Shown here: positions 35,275 through 45,700 of the stretch, one piece after another
How the letters are laid out: every line of letters starts with the position of its first letter
Numbering within the stretch: the first letter of the stretch is position 1
Origin: Deltaproteobacteria bacterium
Lineage (GTDB): Bacteria > Desulfobacterota > Desulfuromonadia > Geobacterales > JAJYBI01
DNA length: 64,000 nt
NCBI GenBank assembly: GCA_021779095.1
Contig: JAJYBI010000002.1
Span: forward strand, 1-64,000
Direction of reading: 5' to 3'
Notes under the pieces: model-generated
Seen by the model: the letters and a program-made list of their open reading frames with translations, nothing else
The model's database searches: none
What the model was told of the DNA's origin: nothing
Translations under genes and position numbers: made by a program

Positions 35275-38088
35275 GTGGATTTTTTTGCCCGTTACCGTGC
35301 TACATTCATCAAAACGATTCTGGGGCTGACGGTTATCATCTGCCTGGTGTCCAGCTCGGCGTTCGCCGTGGACACGGACGACTCCCAGACCTTCATCGCA
35401 GGGTTCAACGCCTATCAGAAAAAAGACTACCCCACCGCCATCGACGACATGAAGACGGTACTGAAAAAGTACCCCGACAGCCCGCTGCGTGACATGGCGC
35501 TCTTCTGGCTGGCCCGCGCCAGCTACAAATCCGGCGACATGCAGACCGCTGCAAAGACCATGTCCCAGTTCTTCCGCGAATACCCCGACAGTCCGCTCAA
35601 GACAACCGTCGAAGACGATCTGCTGAAACTCGTCGCGAAGTACGACAAGGGCGAAGCGATCCCCGGCGCGGCGCCCCAGGCGGTGGCCGAGGCGCCCAAG
35701 ACGCAGGCGCCGTCCGTTGCGGAGGCCGAAGCGGCGCTCAAAGCCGCATCGGCAAAGGCGGAGGCGCAACGGGCCGCCACGGAAAAAGCGGCAGCGGCAA
35801 AGGCCGAGGCCGATCGGCTTGCTGCCGAGCAGTCGTCGAAGGCGGCAGCCGAGAAGCTGGCCGCGGAAAAAGCCGAAGCCGACCGGATTGCAGCGCAGAA
35901 AGCGGCGGCTGCAAAGGCTGAAGCCGACCGGATAGCGGCGGAGAAAGCGGCGGCGGCCAAGGCCGAAGCGGACCGAATCGCCGCGGAACAGGCGCTCAAG
36001 GCGGCGGCAGCCAAGGCCGAAGCGGAACGGGTAGCCGCGGAAAACGCTGCGGCAGCCAAGGCCGCGGCGGACAAGCTGGCCGCGGAAAAGGCGGCACGCC
36101 TGCAGTCAGCGGAGACCGAGCGGGTAGCGACGGCCAGCGAGCCCGCACCGGCGGAACCGTCCTCATTCGACAAGCTCATGGCGGAAAAGGCGGCGGCGCT
36201 GAAATCGATCGAGTCACAGGAACGGCTCGACCAGCAAGGAGCCGCACCGACGTCCTCCGCCACGGCCTCCTCTGCCACGGCCGCACAGCCGGCCCCCGCC
36301 ACCGCGCCGTCACCGGCGGCGGCTCCGGCTCCGGTTTCCAAGCCGGCACCTGCCCCGGCACCGGTTGTCGTGGCGCAGCAGGCCGCACCGGCACCAGAAG
36401 CCGCCCGGCCGGCGAAACGCCGTCCGCAACCGGTCGTAACGGCCGTCCAGCCGGCACCGAAGCACGTTTCCGCCACGGCCGCGGCATACCGCGATAAGGC
36501 GATTGCCGGATACAAGTCGGTCATCGAGCGCTTCCCCGGTACCCGTGCCGCGGCTGACGCTGAACAGAAGCTGAAAGAGCTGGGAATTCCCCTCCCTGCT
36601 CCCCGTCAGCAGGTTGCACAGGCGTCCCCCACGACCCAGGTACTCAACCTGGAGGTGGGCCAGTTCGCCAATGTCGACTTCACCGTCCTGCCGGTGGGCG
36701 ACACCCTCGAAGTGGGCAAGCGGTACACCATTCCGTTCGAAGCGATCAACCGGGGCAACGGCGACGACCGGTTCACCCTCGTCTCCGGCTTCCCAGCGGA
36801 GTTCGACGTCCGGTTCGCCGCTGCCCGGACTCCCGACACCCCCATCAGCGTGACCCCGACCATCGCGCCGGGCGAGAAGTTCAAGGGGGTCATCGTTCTC
36901 ACGATCCCCCGGACCAACATCGACGGCCAGCGGAACGTCTATCCGGTCAAGCTCGTTTCCCAGGTGTCGGGTGACGCATCCCAGTCCCGCGAGGTTTCCC
37001 TCGTTTCCTCGGCACCGCTCATGCGGGCGGTCATCAAGTCCGACAAGGGGATGGTCCCGCCGGGCGGCAAGGTCACCTACCGGATCGCCCTCTTGAACAT
37101 CGGCACCTCGGCAGCCCGAGACCTCACCCTGCGGCTCAACTATCCGCCCCAGTTCGAGCCGGTGGATACGGCAGGCACCCCGTTCAGCCGCGAATCCGCG
37201 ACGGCAATGACCCTCAAGGGTCTCAAGGTGAATTCCGGCGAAAGCAGGGAGTACACCGTCGTCTTCCGGGTCAAGGACGAGGCGATTGCCCGGCAGGAGC
37301 TGTTCTGCCGTGCCGATGTCCTGAACGGTGACCTCGACACGAGCGACTCCTTCCTCTCCACCGTCGCCTACGTCGAGACGATCAGCGGCGTAACAGCCCG
37401 CACCGCGGCAAACAAGCTGGTCGTGATCCCCGGCCAGACCGTTACGGTTCCGATCGTCGTCACCAACACCGGCAACGCCATGGACAGCTTCAGCATCAAG
37501 CCCGCCGTCACCGGCGGCCTGTCCTACTCCTTCTACCACGACCTGAACCGGGACGGCATGCGCCAGTCCAACGAACCGGCCATCACCCGGATCGGACCGC
37601 TGGCGCCGAAGGAAGAGGCTTATATCCTGATGGAGATCGCCACGCCGTACAGCGTCGCCGACGGCACCACCGCCACGGTCGACGTTGCCTTCGAACCCGA
37701 ATCCGACCAGGCGAAACAGGCGACAGTAGCCACCCGGCTCGCCTTCTCGCGGCCGCTCATCGAAATGACCCTTTCCGGCAAAGGCGGCAAGATCAAGCCG
37801 GGCCAAGTTGTCTCCGTCGACCTCGACGCCGTCAACAAAGGAACCAACATGGCGAAGGTCGTGGAGGTCCAGACCACCATCCCGGGCGACCTGGATGTGG
37901 TCGCCTCCGATCCGCCGTACATCAGAGGGAACGGCGGTGAATACATCTGGAAATTCGATGAGCTGGGGGCCGGGGAAAAACGGAACATCCGCCTGAGCTT
38001 CAGGGTGAAGCCGGGCGTCGCCATGGGGACCGCCATCCAGGTAAAGAACGTACTCAACTACCGCGACCAGCTGGGGAACAGGTACTGA
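35275..38088 (+). CDS. Large exported protein: TPR, Ala-rich coiled coil, repeated beta domains
   Basis: 937 residues from a GTG start (AAAGG nine bases ahead). Residues 12-31 are a signal peptide. Residues 38-125 form two tetratricopeptide-like helical pairs (YQKKDYPTAIDDMKTVLKKYPDSPL). Residues 149-280 are a TolA-like Ala/Lys/Glu coiled coil built of repeats of AEKAAAAKAEADRIA. A Pro/Ala linker follows, then another TPR-like pair (about 405-440). The C-terminal half (about 455-937) holds several CARDB/NEW3-like beta domains. It probably spans or lines the periplasm. The LysM gene downstream begins one base after the stop. Confidence 0.8.
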   Translation: MDFFARYRATFIKTILGLTVIICLVSSSAFAVDTDDSQTFIAGFNAYQKKDYPTAIDDMKTVLKKYPDSPLRDMALFWLARASYKSGDMQTAAKTMSQFFREYPDSPLKTTVEDDLLKLVAKYDKGEAIPGAAPQAVAEAPKTQAPSVAEAEAALKAASAKAEAQRAATEKAAAAKAEADRLAAEQSSKAAAEKLAAEKAEADRIAAQKAAAAKAEADRIAAEKAAAAKAEADRIAAEQALKAAAAKAEAERVAAENAAAAKAAADKLAAEKAARLQSAETERVATASEPAPAEPSSFDKLMAEKAAALKSIESQERLDQQGAAPTSSATASSATAAQPAPATAPSPAAAPAPVSKPAPAPAPVVVAQQAAPAPEAARPAKRRPQPVVTAVQPAPKHVSATAAAYRDKAIAGYKSVIERFPGTRAAADAEQKLKELGIPLPAPRQQVAQASPTTQVLNLEVGQFANVDFTVLPVGDTLEVGKRYTIPFEAINRGNGDDRFTLVSGFPAEFDVRFAAARTPDTPISVTPTIAPGEKFKGVIVLTIPRTNIDGQRNVYPVKLVSQVSGDASQSREVSLVSSAPLMRAVIKSDKGMVPPGGKVTYRIALLNIGTSAARDLTLRLNYPPQFEPVDTAGTPFSRESATAMTLKGLKVNSGESREYTVVFRVKDEAIARQELFCRADVLNGDLDTSDSFLSTVAYVETISGVTARTAANKLVVIPGQTVTVPIVVTNTGNAMDSFSIKPAVTGGLSYSFYHDLNRDGMRQSNEPAITRIGPLAPKEEAYILMEIATPYSVADGTTATVDVAFEPESDQAKQATVATRLAFSRPLIEMTLSGKGGKIKPGQVVSVDLDAVNKGTNMAKVVEVQTTIPGDLDVVASDPPYIRGNGGEYIWKFDELGAGEKRNIRLSFRVKPGVAMGTAIQVKNVLNYRDQLGNRY

Positions 38089-38089
38089 C

Positions 38090-38740
38090 GTGAACAGACT
38101 GCGACTGACCGTAGCCATTCTCGCCCTCTCCACCGTCACAGCCACCGCTGCCCTTGCGGCCGGTGACTACACCCTGTACGAACCGCGACCGACCGCATCG
38201 TCCAGGCCGCCGGCCAGCCCCGAAGACGGGCTGCTCGTCCACAACATCGTCATCAAGCAGGGCGACACCCTGTGGGGGCTGGCGGCAAAATACCGCGGCA
38301 AGGGATTCTACTATCCCCAGTTCCTGATCCTGAACAAGATCACCAATCCCGACCTGATCTATGCGGGAAAGATCATCCACGTTCCGGTAACCCCGGACCA
38401 TCCGGTCCCCGCCCGGCACCGCCCCCGGACGCGGAAAGAGAGACTCTCGGCGGCTCCCGTGCGCCACGAAACTGCCCAGACACCAGCAGCAGTCCCTCTG
38501 CGTCACCACAAGGCCCCGATTGCCGCCGCGCCGGTAGCGAAACCGGCACCACACGGAGTGCGCAACGAGGAGACCGAACAGCGGCTGTTCGAAGCGGCAT
38601 CCCGCGCCTACAAGATGGGTGACTGCAAGGAGGCGCTCCCCCGGTTCGACCGGTTTCTGGACCGCTACCCATCCTCCCCCCTGGCGGCAGACGTCGCCCT
38701 GTACCAGGCGGACTGCTACATGAAGCTTTCCGGTCAATAG
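38090..38740 (+). CDS. LysM domain protein with C-terminal TPR-like tail
   Basis: 216 residues from a GTG one base after the upstream stop, so translationally coupled. A signal peptide (1-24) is followed by a LysM peptidoglycan-binding domain (about 50-96, IKQGDTLWGLAAKYRGKG and YAGKIIHVP). A Pro/His-rich linker leads to a helical pair at 160-216 (YKMGDCKEALPRFDRFLDRYPSSPLA) resembling those of the upstream protein. The two probably form one envelope complex at the cell wall; the role is unknown. Confidence 0.8.
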   Translation: MNRLRLTVAILALSTVTATAALAAGDYTLYEPRPTASSRPPASPEDGLLVHNIVIKQGDTLWGLAAKYRGKGFYYPQFLILNKITNPDLIYAGKIIHVPVTPDHPVPARHRPRTRKERLSAAPVRHETAQTPAAVPLRHHKAPIAAAPVAKPAPHGVRNEETEQRLFEAASRAYKMGDCKEALPRFDRFLDRYPSSPLAADVALYQADCYMKLSGQ

Positions 38741-38759
38741 TCTCTGCACCGAGCTACGA

Positions 38760-38790
38760 AAGCCGGCCCACCCAGGCCGGCTTTTTTTTT
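38760..38790 (+). terminator. Intrinsic terminator
   Basis: AAGCCGGCC and GGCCGGCTT form a 9-bp stem around CACCCA followed by nine T. It ends the coiled-coil/LysM operon. Confidence 0.92.
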
Positions 38791-38906
38791 GCACTGCAGG
38801 CCGCCACCGTGTATACATAATATCTCCGGCGGCGGTGCGGCTTGTTACCGAAGGAGCTTCTGGTATCATTTCACCGTCCCACAGATCATTACCGAGGAGA
38901 ACCGGC

Positions 38907-40097
38907 ATGAACGAGATCGTTGAAATCAGAGACGGGATTTACTGGATCGGCGCGAAAGACCCGCAGCTGCGGGTCTTCGACGACCTGTATCCCACCAAAT
39001 ACGGCACGACCTACAACTCCTACCTCGTCAGGGGGAACGGCAAGACCGCCATCATCGACACGGTGAAGGCGAAATATGCCGAGGAGTACCTGGGAAAGAT
39101 CCGGCAGTTGATCGATCCGGCGGAGGTGGATTACGTCATCGTCAACCACACGGAGCCCGACCACTCCGGCTCACTCTCCTACCTGCTGGAGCACTGCCCC
39201 CGCGCCAAGGTCATCTCCAGCCAGGCGGCGGCCACCTTCCTGGGGAACCAGATCCACACCCCCTTCGCCTCCCACGTGATCAAGGACGGTGAGACCATCG
39301 ACCTGGGGGGCCGGACGCTCCGCTTCGTCATCGCACCGTTCCTGCACTGGCCCGACACCATGTTCACCCACCTGGCGGAGGACGGCATCCTCTTCACCTG
39401 CGATGCCTTCGGCGCCCACTACTGCGGCGAGAGCCTGTTCAACGACGAATGCCCGGACATCACCGGCGAGATGCATTTCTACTATGACTGCCTCATCCGT
39501 CCGTTCAAGGACAAGGTGCTGGCGGCCCTTGCCAAGGTGGGGAGCCTGGAGATCGGGATGATCTGTCCGAGCCACGGCCCGATCCTCCGCTCCGACCCGC
39601 AGCGCGCGGTGCAGCTGTACCGGGAGTGGAGCACGCCGAAGCACGAAACGGGGAAAAAGGTGGTCATCCTGTACATGTCCCCCCACGGCAACACCCGCAA
39701 GATGGCGGCGGCCATCGCCAAGGGGGCGTCCGTACCGGGGGTGGAGGTGATCAGCTGCCACTTCCCCGAGCAGTCCCCCGACGAGATCCGCGACCTGATG
39801 GAGCAGGCCGACGCCCTGATCTTCGGCGTGCCGACCGTGAACCGCGACGTGCCGCCCCCCATCTGGACCGTGCTCTCCTACCTCTCCACCGTCAAGCTGA
39901 AGACCAACATCGGCGCCGTCTTCGGCAGCTTCGGCTGGAGCGGCGAGGCGTGCAAGCTCGCCGAGGAACGGCTGAAAGGGGTCAACTTCCAGCTCCCCGT
40001 GCCGGCGGTGCGGGCCCAGTTCACCCCGCGCCCCCCCGTCTTGGAGCAGTGCCGGGTACTCGGCCAGACCATCGCCGAGGAAGTGCTCATGAAATAG
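38907..40097 (+). CDS. fprA: Flavodiiron protein (FprA type)
   Basis: 396 residues. The metallo-lactamase-like domain carries the diiron ligands His81, Glu83, Asp85, His86 (NHTEPDHSGSL), His147, Asp166 and His223 (CPSHGP). A flavodoxin domain starts near 250 (VVILYMSPHGNTRKMA). Flavodiiron proteins reduce O2 and/or NO to protect anaerobes. I start it at MNEIVEIRD with GAGGAG ahead. There is no rubredoxin fusion. Confidence 0.94.
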   Translation: MNEIVEIRDGIYWIGAKDPQLRVFDDLYPTKYGTTYNSYLVRGNGKTAIIDTVKAKYAEEYLGKIRQLIDPAEVDYVIVNHTEPDHSGSLSYLLEHCPRAKVISSQAAATFLGNQIHTPFASHVIKDGETIDLGGRTLRFVIAPFLHWPDTMFTHLAEDGILFTCDAFGAHYCGESLFNDECPDITGEMHFYYDCLIRPFKDKVLAALAKVGSLEIGMICPSHGPILRSDPQRAVQLYREWSTPKHETGKKVVILYMSPHGNTRKMAAAIAKGASVPGVEVISCHFPEQSPDEIRDLMEQADALIFGVPTVNRDVPPPIWTVLSYLSTVKLKTNIGAVFGSFGWSGEACKLAEERLKGVNFQLPVPAVRAQFTPRPPVLEQCRVLGQTIAEEVLMK

Positions 40098-40193
40098 TCC
40101 CGCCGCGCCTGCCGACGCTCCGCATCCGGGTTGTCGGCAGGCGCGTTTCCCTTCTTGTCAATCCCCCGCCGAACCGGTAGACTCGAACCTGCC

Positions 40194-42458
40194 ATGGACG
40201 AGCCATCCCCCCACGAAACCGTCATCGAAGTCGCCATCCCGGCCCCCCTGGACCGGACGTTCCACTATCGCGTCCCTCCGCAGCATGTCACCCGTGCGCG
40301 GGTCGGCTGCCGGGCGCTGGTGCCGTTCGGGCGGCGCACCGTCACCGGCTACATCCTGGCGATCACCGACCGCTCCGACCACCCGCTGAAAGACGCCCTG
40401 GAGATCCTGGACCCGGCGCCGCTCCTCTCCCCCGAGGAACTGGAGTTCCTGCGCTGGACGGCGCAGTACTACCTGCACCCGCTGGGGGAGGTGCTGAAGG
40501 CGGCGCTTCCCCGGGGGATCAACATCGTCGGCAGAATGAAGACCGTTCTGGACGAGGACGGCGTCCCGGTGGAGCGGGAGGTCTTACGCGGCGGCCGGGG
40601 GATTCTCACGGAGCGGTTCTGCCTTCCCCGGCCGGACGCGGTGGAGCCGGCGCGCCTGTCGGAGAAGTGCCGCACCCTGCTCGCCGCCATCCGCGACGCC
40701 GGCGAGCTGTCCGCCGGAGCGCTTCGGCGGGAGTTCGGCTCCTGCTCCCCCCAGATCAGACTGCTGGATGAACGCGGCCTGATCGAGATCCTGGAACGGG
40801 AGGTCTACCGGGACCCGTTCCGCCAGGAGACCGTGCAGCGGGATACTCCACTTCCCCTGAACCCGGACCAGGCGGCGGCCCTTGCGCGGATCGGCGACGC
40901 CCTCGAAGCAGGCGGCTTCGCCCCGTTTCTGCTCCACGGCGTCACCGGCAGCGGCAAGACCGAGGTCTACCTGCAGGCGATCGCCCGGGTCGTTGCGGCG
41001 GGGAGAACGGCACTCGTCCTCGTGCCGGAGATCTCCCTCACCCCCCAGCTGGTGGTCCGGTTCCGCCGGCGTTTTACCTGCGGCATCGCCGTGCTCCACA
41101 GCGGCCTGTCCGATGGCGAGCGGTACGACGAGTGGCGGCGCATCCGGCGTAACGAGGTCGCCATCGTCATCGGCGCCCGCTCGGCAATCTTCGCCCCGCT
41201 GCACCGGATCGGCATCGTCGTGGTGGACGAGGAGCACGACGGCTCCTACAAACAGGCGGAGGGCTTGCGGTACAACGCCCGGGACCTGGCGCTCGTGCGG
41301 GGGCGACAGGCGGAGGCGGTCGTCGTCCTCGGTTCGGCCACGCCGCTCGTCACGACCCGTCATGCCGCGGACGAAGGGAAGCTCGGGTATCTCCCGCTTC
41401 CACGGCGCGCCCGCGGCCTGCCGCTCCCCGAGACGGTCCTCATCGACACACAGGGAAAGCGGGACACCTTCCTGCCGCCGCTCAAGGACGCCCTGGCGGA
41501 GAACCTGGAGAAAGGCGGCCAGTCCCTTGTCTTTTTGAACCGCCGCGGCTTCGCCACCTGGCTCGTCTGCAACGACTGCGGCCACGTACTCCGCTGCCCC
41601 AACTGCGCCGTCACCCTCACCTACCACCGCAGCCGGAATCAGCACGGCTGCCACTACTGCGGCTACGCCATCCCGGCGCCGTCCGTCTGCCCCGGCTGCG
41701 ACGGCACGGAGATCGGGCTTCTGGGACGGGGCACCGAGCGGGTGGAGGACGAACTGAAGGAGCTCTACCCGGAAGCACGGGTGGCCCGCATGGACCGGGA
41801 CACCACCGCCGGCCGGGGCGGCCACGCCCGGGTACTTCGGGGGATCGAGGACGGCTCCATCGACATCCTGGTGGGGACCCAGATGATCGCCAAGGGGCAC
41901 GACTTCCCCGGGGTGACCCTGGTGGGGGTGATCTCCGCCGACGCCTCCTTGAACCTCCCGGACTTCCGCAGCGCCGAGCGGACCTTCCAGCTCCTCACCC
42001 AGGTGAGCGGCCGGGCCGGGCGGGGCGACCAGCCGGGGAGGGTGCTGATCCAGACGGCCGATCCCGGCCACTACGCCGTCGCCTGCGCCGCGGAGCACGA
42101 CTACGAGCGGTTCTGCGCGCAGGAACTGGAGTTTCGCCGGGAGCTGGGCTACCCCCCCTTCTCCCACCTGGCGCTGGTGATCCTGTCGGGAATCACGGCC
42201 GCCGCCGTGGAGGCTGCCGCCGCAGACGCCGTCCGGGCGCTGCGGGATATCCGGAAGGGGTCCCGCCGCCGGGTGGAGATCCTCGGTCCCGCCGTCGCCC
42301 CCCTGGGGCTCGTGCGCGGCCGGCACCGCTGGCAGGTCCTTTTGAAGGCGCCGGTGCGCGCCGACCTGCGCGGAATCATCACCGCCTTCCGCGACCGGTT
42401 CAGGCCGGTCGCCCCGGTGCGGATGGCCATCGACATCGATCCGGTGGACATGCTGTGA
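40194..42458 (+). CDS. priA: Primosomal replication protein N' (helicase PriA)
   Basis: 754 residues. It restarts stalled replication forks. The Walker A motif is HGVTGSGKTEVYLQ, the DEEH box is VVVDEEHDGSYKQ, and the zinc-binding cysteines run CNDCGHVLRCPNC and CHYCGYAIPAPSVCPGC. Helicase motifs V-VI (GTQMIAKGHDFPGV, QVSGRAGRGDQPG) are complete. I start at MDEPSPHETV, although the ribosome site there is weak. Confidence 0.95.
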   Translation: MDEPSPHETVIEVAIPAPLDRTFHYRVPPQHVTRARVGCRALVPFGRRTVTGYILAITDRSDHPLKDALEILDPAPLLSPEELEFLRWTAQYYLHPLGEVLKAALPRGINIVGRMKTVLDEDGVPVEREVLRGGRGILTERFCLPRPDAVEPARLSEKCRTLLAAIRDAGELSAGALRREFGSCSPQIRLLDERGLIEILEREVYRDPFRQETVQRDTPLPLNPDQAAALARIGDALEAGGFAPFLLHGVTGSGKTEVYLQAIARVVAAGRTALVLVPEISLTPQLVVRFRRRFTCGIAVLHSGLSDGERYDEWRRIRRNEVAIVIGARSAIFAPLHRIGIVVVDEEHDGSYKQAEGLRYNARDLALVRGRQAEAVVVLGSATPLVTTRHAADEGKLGYLPLPRRARGLPLPETVLIDTQGKRDTFLPPLKDALAENLEKGGQSLVFLNRRGFATWLVCNDCGHVLRCPNCAVTLTYHRSRNQHGCHYCGYAIPAPSVCPGCDGTEIGLLGRGTERVEDELKELYPEARVARMDRDTTAGRGGHARVLRGIEDGSIDILVGTQMIAKGHDFPGVTLVGVISADASLNLPDFRSAERTFQLLTQVSGRAGRGDQPGRVLIQTADPGHYAVACAAEHDYERFCAQELEFRRELGYPPFSHLALVILSGITAAAVEAAAADAVRALRDIRKGSRRRVEILGPAVAPLGLVRGRHRWQVLLKAPVRADLRGIITAFRDRFRPVAPVRMAIDIDPVDML

Positions 42459-42493
42459 TGAACGGGACACGGATTGAAAGTCTACAACCTTTT

Positions 42494-42700
42494 ACAGGAC
42501 GCGGATATACGCTGATGAACGCAGATTAAAGGCAAAAGTCATTAACAGGACGCGGGCCACATCTAACAACGGATCTTGCATGAAATTTTTCGGTAGCCGT
42601 TTAGGCTGATTATCCGCAGGTATCTGATTTTTCAGCCTTTTCCGTGCTCCATTCGTTTTTTGGTTTTATCCGCGTTCATCTGCGTTTATCCGCGTCCCGT
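42494..42700. repeat. Inverted-repeat element in the priA-gltB gap
   Basis: Left end 42494-42530 and right end 42665-42700 are inverted copies with the core ACAGGACGCGGATA / ACGCAGATGAACGC, roughly five in six positions identical. The 134 bp between hold no gene. It explains most of the 336-bp gap between priA and gltB. Confidence 0.8.
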
Positions 42701-42794
42701 TGCCGTTTGTCTTTGAATTAGCTGCATACCCGCTTAACTTTTCGCCGCACCGCGCTATCATTCTTCTGTTCCATCATCCAACCAGGAGGCACCC

Positions 42795-45700
42795 GTGAAC
42801 GCTCCCTACCGCGACCCGTCCGGCCAGTTCCCCGTCGAGCGCGACGCCTGCGCCATCATCTGCTACGTCAACAAGGCGGTCCGGCCGACCCACGGCAACG
42901 TGCAGCGGACCATCGACGCCCTCGTGAAGATGGGGCACCGGGCGGGGGAGATCAACGGCGAGGGGGACGGCTGCGGCATCCTCACCGACATCCCGCGGCT
43001 CCTCTGGCGGGAGATCCTTGTGGAAGCGGGGATGAAGGCCGGCCTGGCCGACGACCCCGGCTTCGCCGTGGGGCATATCCTCGTCCACCGGGAGGCGCTG
43101 GAGGGGCTGACGGAACTGAAGGGTGCGGCGCTCTCATGCTGCCGTGACGCGGGGTTCGAGCTGCTGCTGGAGCGGGCCGGCAACGTGCGGAGCGAGCTCC
43201 TCTCCGCCATGGCGCGCGAGAGCGAGCCGTTCTTCTGGCAGATCGCCCTCCGCTCCCCCGATCCGGCGGACGCCCCCCGGCGGCTCTACGGGCTGCAGCT
43301 GGAGCTGGAGCGGCGGTTCCCGCTCCACGTCGCCTCCCTCTCCGCGGACGTCACCGCCTGGAAGGTCCACGGCGCCCCGGAGATCCTCCCCCGCTACTAC
43401 CCGGAACTGAAGCGGCGCGACTTCCTCTCCGCCGTCACGATCGGCCACAGCCGCTACTCCACCAACACCCTCCCTACCGTGCTGCGGGCCCAGCCGTTCT
43501 CGCTTCTCGGGCACAACGGCGAGATCAACACCATCGCCCGGCTGCGGGAAGAAGCACGCATGATGGGGATCGAGCTGACCGGCGACGGCAGCGACTCCCA
43601 GGACCTGAACCGGACCCTGGAGGGGCTCATGTTCGGCGCCGGGCTCACCCTCTTCGAGGCGATGGAGACGGTCTTTCCCCCCATTTTCAGCCAGATGGAG
43701 CGGTTCACACCGGAACTGAAGGAGATGTACGGCTGGATGCGCCGCTTCCTTACGGCCTCCGCCCAGGGGCCGGCGGCGATCATCGCCCGCCACCGCGACC
43801 AGTGCGTCTTCAGCGTCGACGCCATGGGACTCAGGCCCTTGTGGTTCGGCGAGACGGAGGCGGAGCTCTTCGCCTCTTCCGAGCTGGGGGTGGTCCCCCA
43901 CGAGGAGATCGTCAGCGACCCGAAGCCGCTGGCGCCGGGGGAGAAGATAGGACTCAGGCTCTCCCGCGAGAAGGGGGTCACACTGCTGGAGCACCACGCC
44001 CTGCGACGGGAGGTGTACCGGCTGTTCCGCAAGCGGACCAACCTCCCCGCCCAGGCGGCAATGGTGACGCGCGGGGAGCATCTGGCCCCGCCTCCCGTCT
44101 TTTTCCCTCACCCTGCCCCTCTCCCCGAGGGAGAGGGAATGAAACCCTCGGGAAAGCGGCCGTTCGTCCGCGACTGCCTCCTCGCCGCCCTCGGCTGGAA
44201 GAACAGCGACCTCCAGAACCTGCGGGAGATGGCGAAGACCGGCCAGGACCCCATCGCGTCGCTGGGGTACGACGGCCCGCTGGCGGCCCTCTCCAACCTG
44301 CGCCAGAACCTGTCCGACTACTTCAAGGAGCAGGTGGCGGTGGTCACCAACCCGGCCATCGACCGGGAGCGTGAGGCGGAGCACTTCTCAACCCGGGTCT
44401 ACCTGGGGGTACGTCCCGCCCTCAGGGGGAAGGCCGAGCGGTGCGTCACCCTCGCCGTGCCGCTGCTGCTGGGAGGACGCCCCGGCGGTCCCGACCCGGC
44501 AGACGTTGCGGCCGCCGCCGACCGCGGGAGTTGCACCATGGAGGCGCTCCTCACCCACTTCGGTCCCCGCGCCTGCCGCACGATCCCCTGCATCCTGCGC
44601 CGGGACGAGACCATCGACCGGGCGGCGGAGCGGCTCACCGCCGACGCCGTCGCCGCCGTGGAGCGGGGCGCCCGGCTGCTGGTTCTGGACGACTCCACCG
44701 TCTTCGCCCCCGGCCGCGACTTCCTCGACCCATTCCTGGCCATCGCCGTCCTGCACAAACGGCTGAAAGAGGCGACCGACCCCGGCGGCGGCAGCCTGCG
44801 CCGGCGGGTATCCCTCGTGGTCCGCTCCGGCGCGCTCCGAAACCTCCACGACCTGATCTTCGCCCTGGGGATGGGGGCCGACGCCGTCTGTCCCTACCAG
44901 ATGTGGGAGCAGGCTGGCGGGGAGGAGAACGGCGTCGCAAACCTCCTGTCCGTCCTCGCCAAGGGGCTGGAGAAGGTGATCTCCACCATGGGGACCCACG
45001 AGATCGGCGGCTACGGCAAGTACTTCGCCTCCATCGGCCTCTGCCGGCACCTGGCGGAGATCTTCGAGACCCCCAACTTCTGCGGCTCCGGCGACGGCGG
45101 GCTCACTTTGGCGAGGCTGGAGGAGGAGAACCGCAGCCGTACCGCGGTGGCGAGAAGCAAGGCGAAGGAGCCGGTGCCGGCCCAGTTCCGCATCTACCCC
45201 CGCATCTGGAAGATGGTGGGGGCGGTGGCCAAGATGGAGGAGACCTACGCCGACCTCTCCCGCCTCATCCAGCAGCTGGAGGCGGAGAACCCGCTGGCGG
45301 TGCGCCACCTCATCGACCTGAACTACCCGGAGGAGCTGAGTGTCGATCCGGAGGAGGTGGACACGGGCGTCGGGGGCCACGCCCTCCCGATCCTCTTCTC
45401 CGCCATGAGCTTCGGCTCCCAGGGGGAGACGCCGTTCCGGATCTACGCCGAGGCGGCCCGGCGCCTCAACATCATCTGCATGAACGGCGAGGGGGGCGAG
45501 ATCCGGGACATGCTCGGCGTCTACCGGCACAACCGGGGCCAGCAGGTTGCCTCCGGCCGGTTCGGCGTCACCATGGAGTTCCTCAACTCCGCCGACGTGC
45601 TGGAGATCAAGGTGGGCCAGGGGGCGAAGCCGGGCGAGGGGGGGCACCTCCCCGGGTTCAAGGTGACGGAGAAGATCGCCGCGGCCCGCCACGCCACGCC

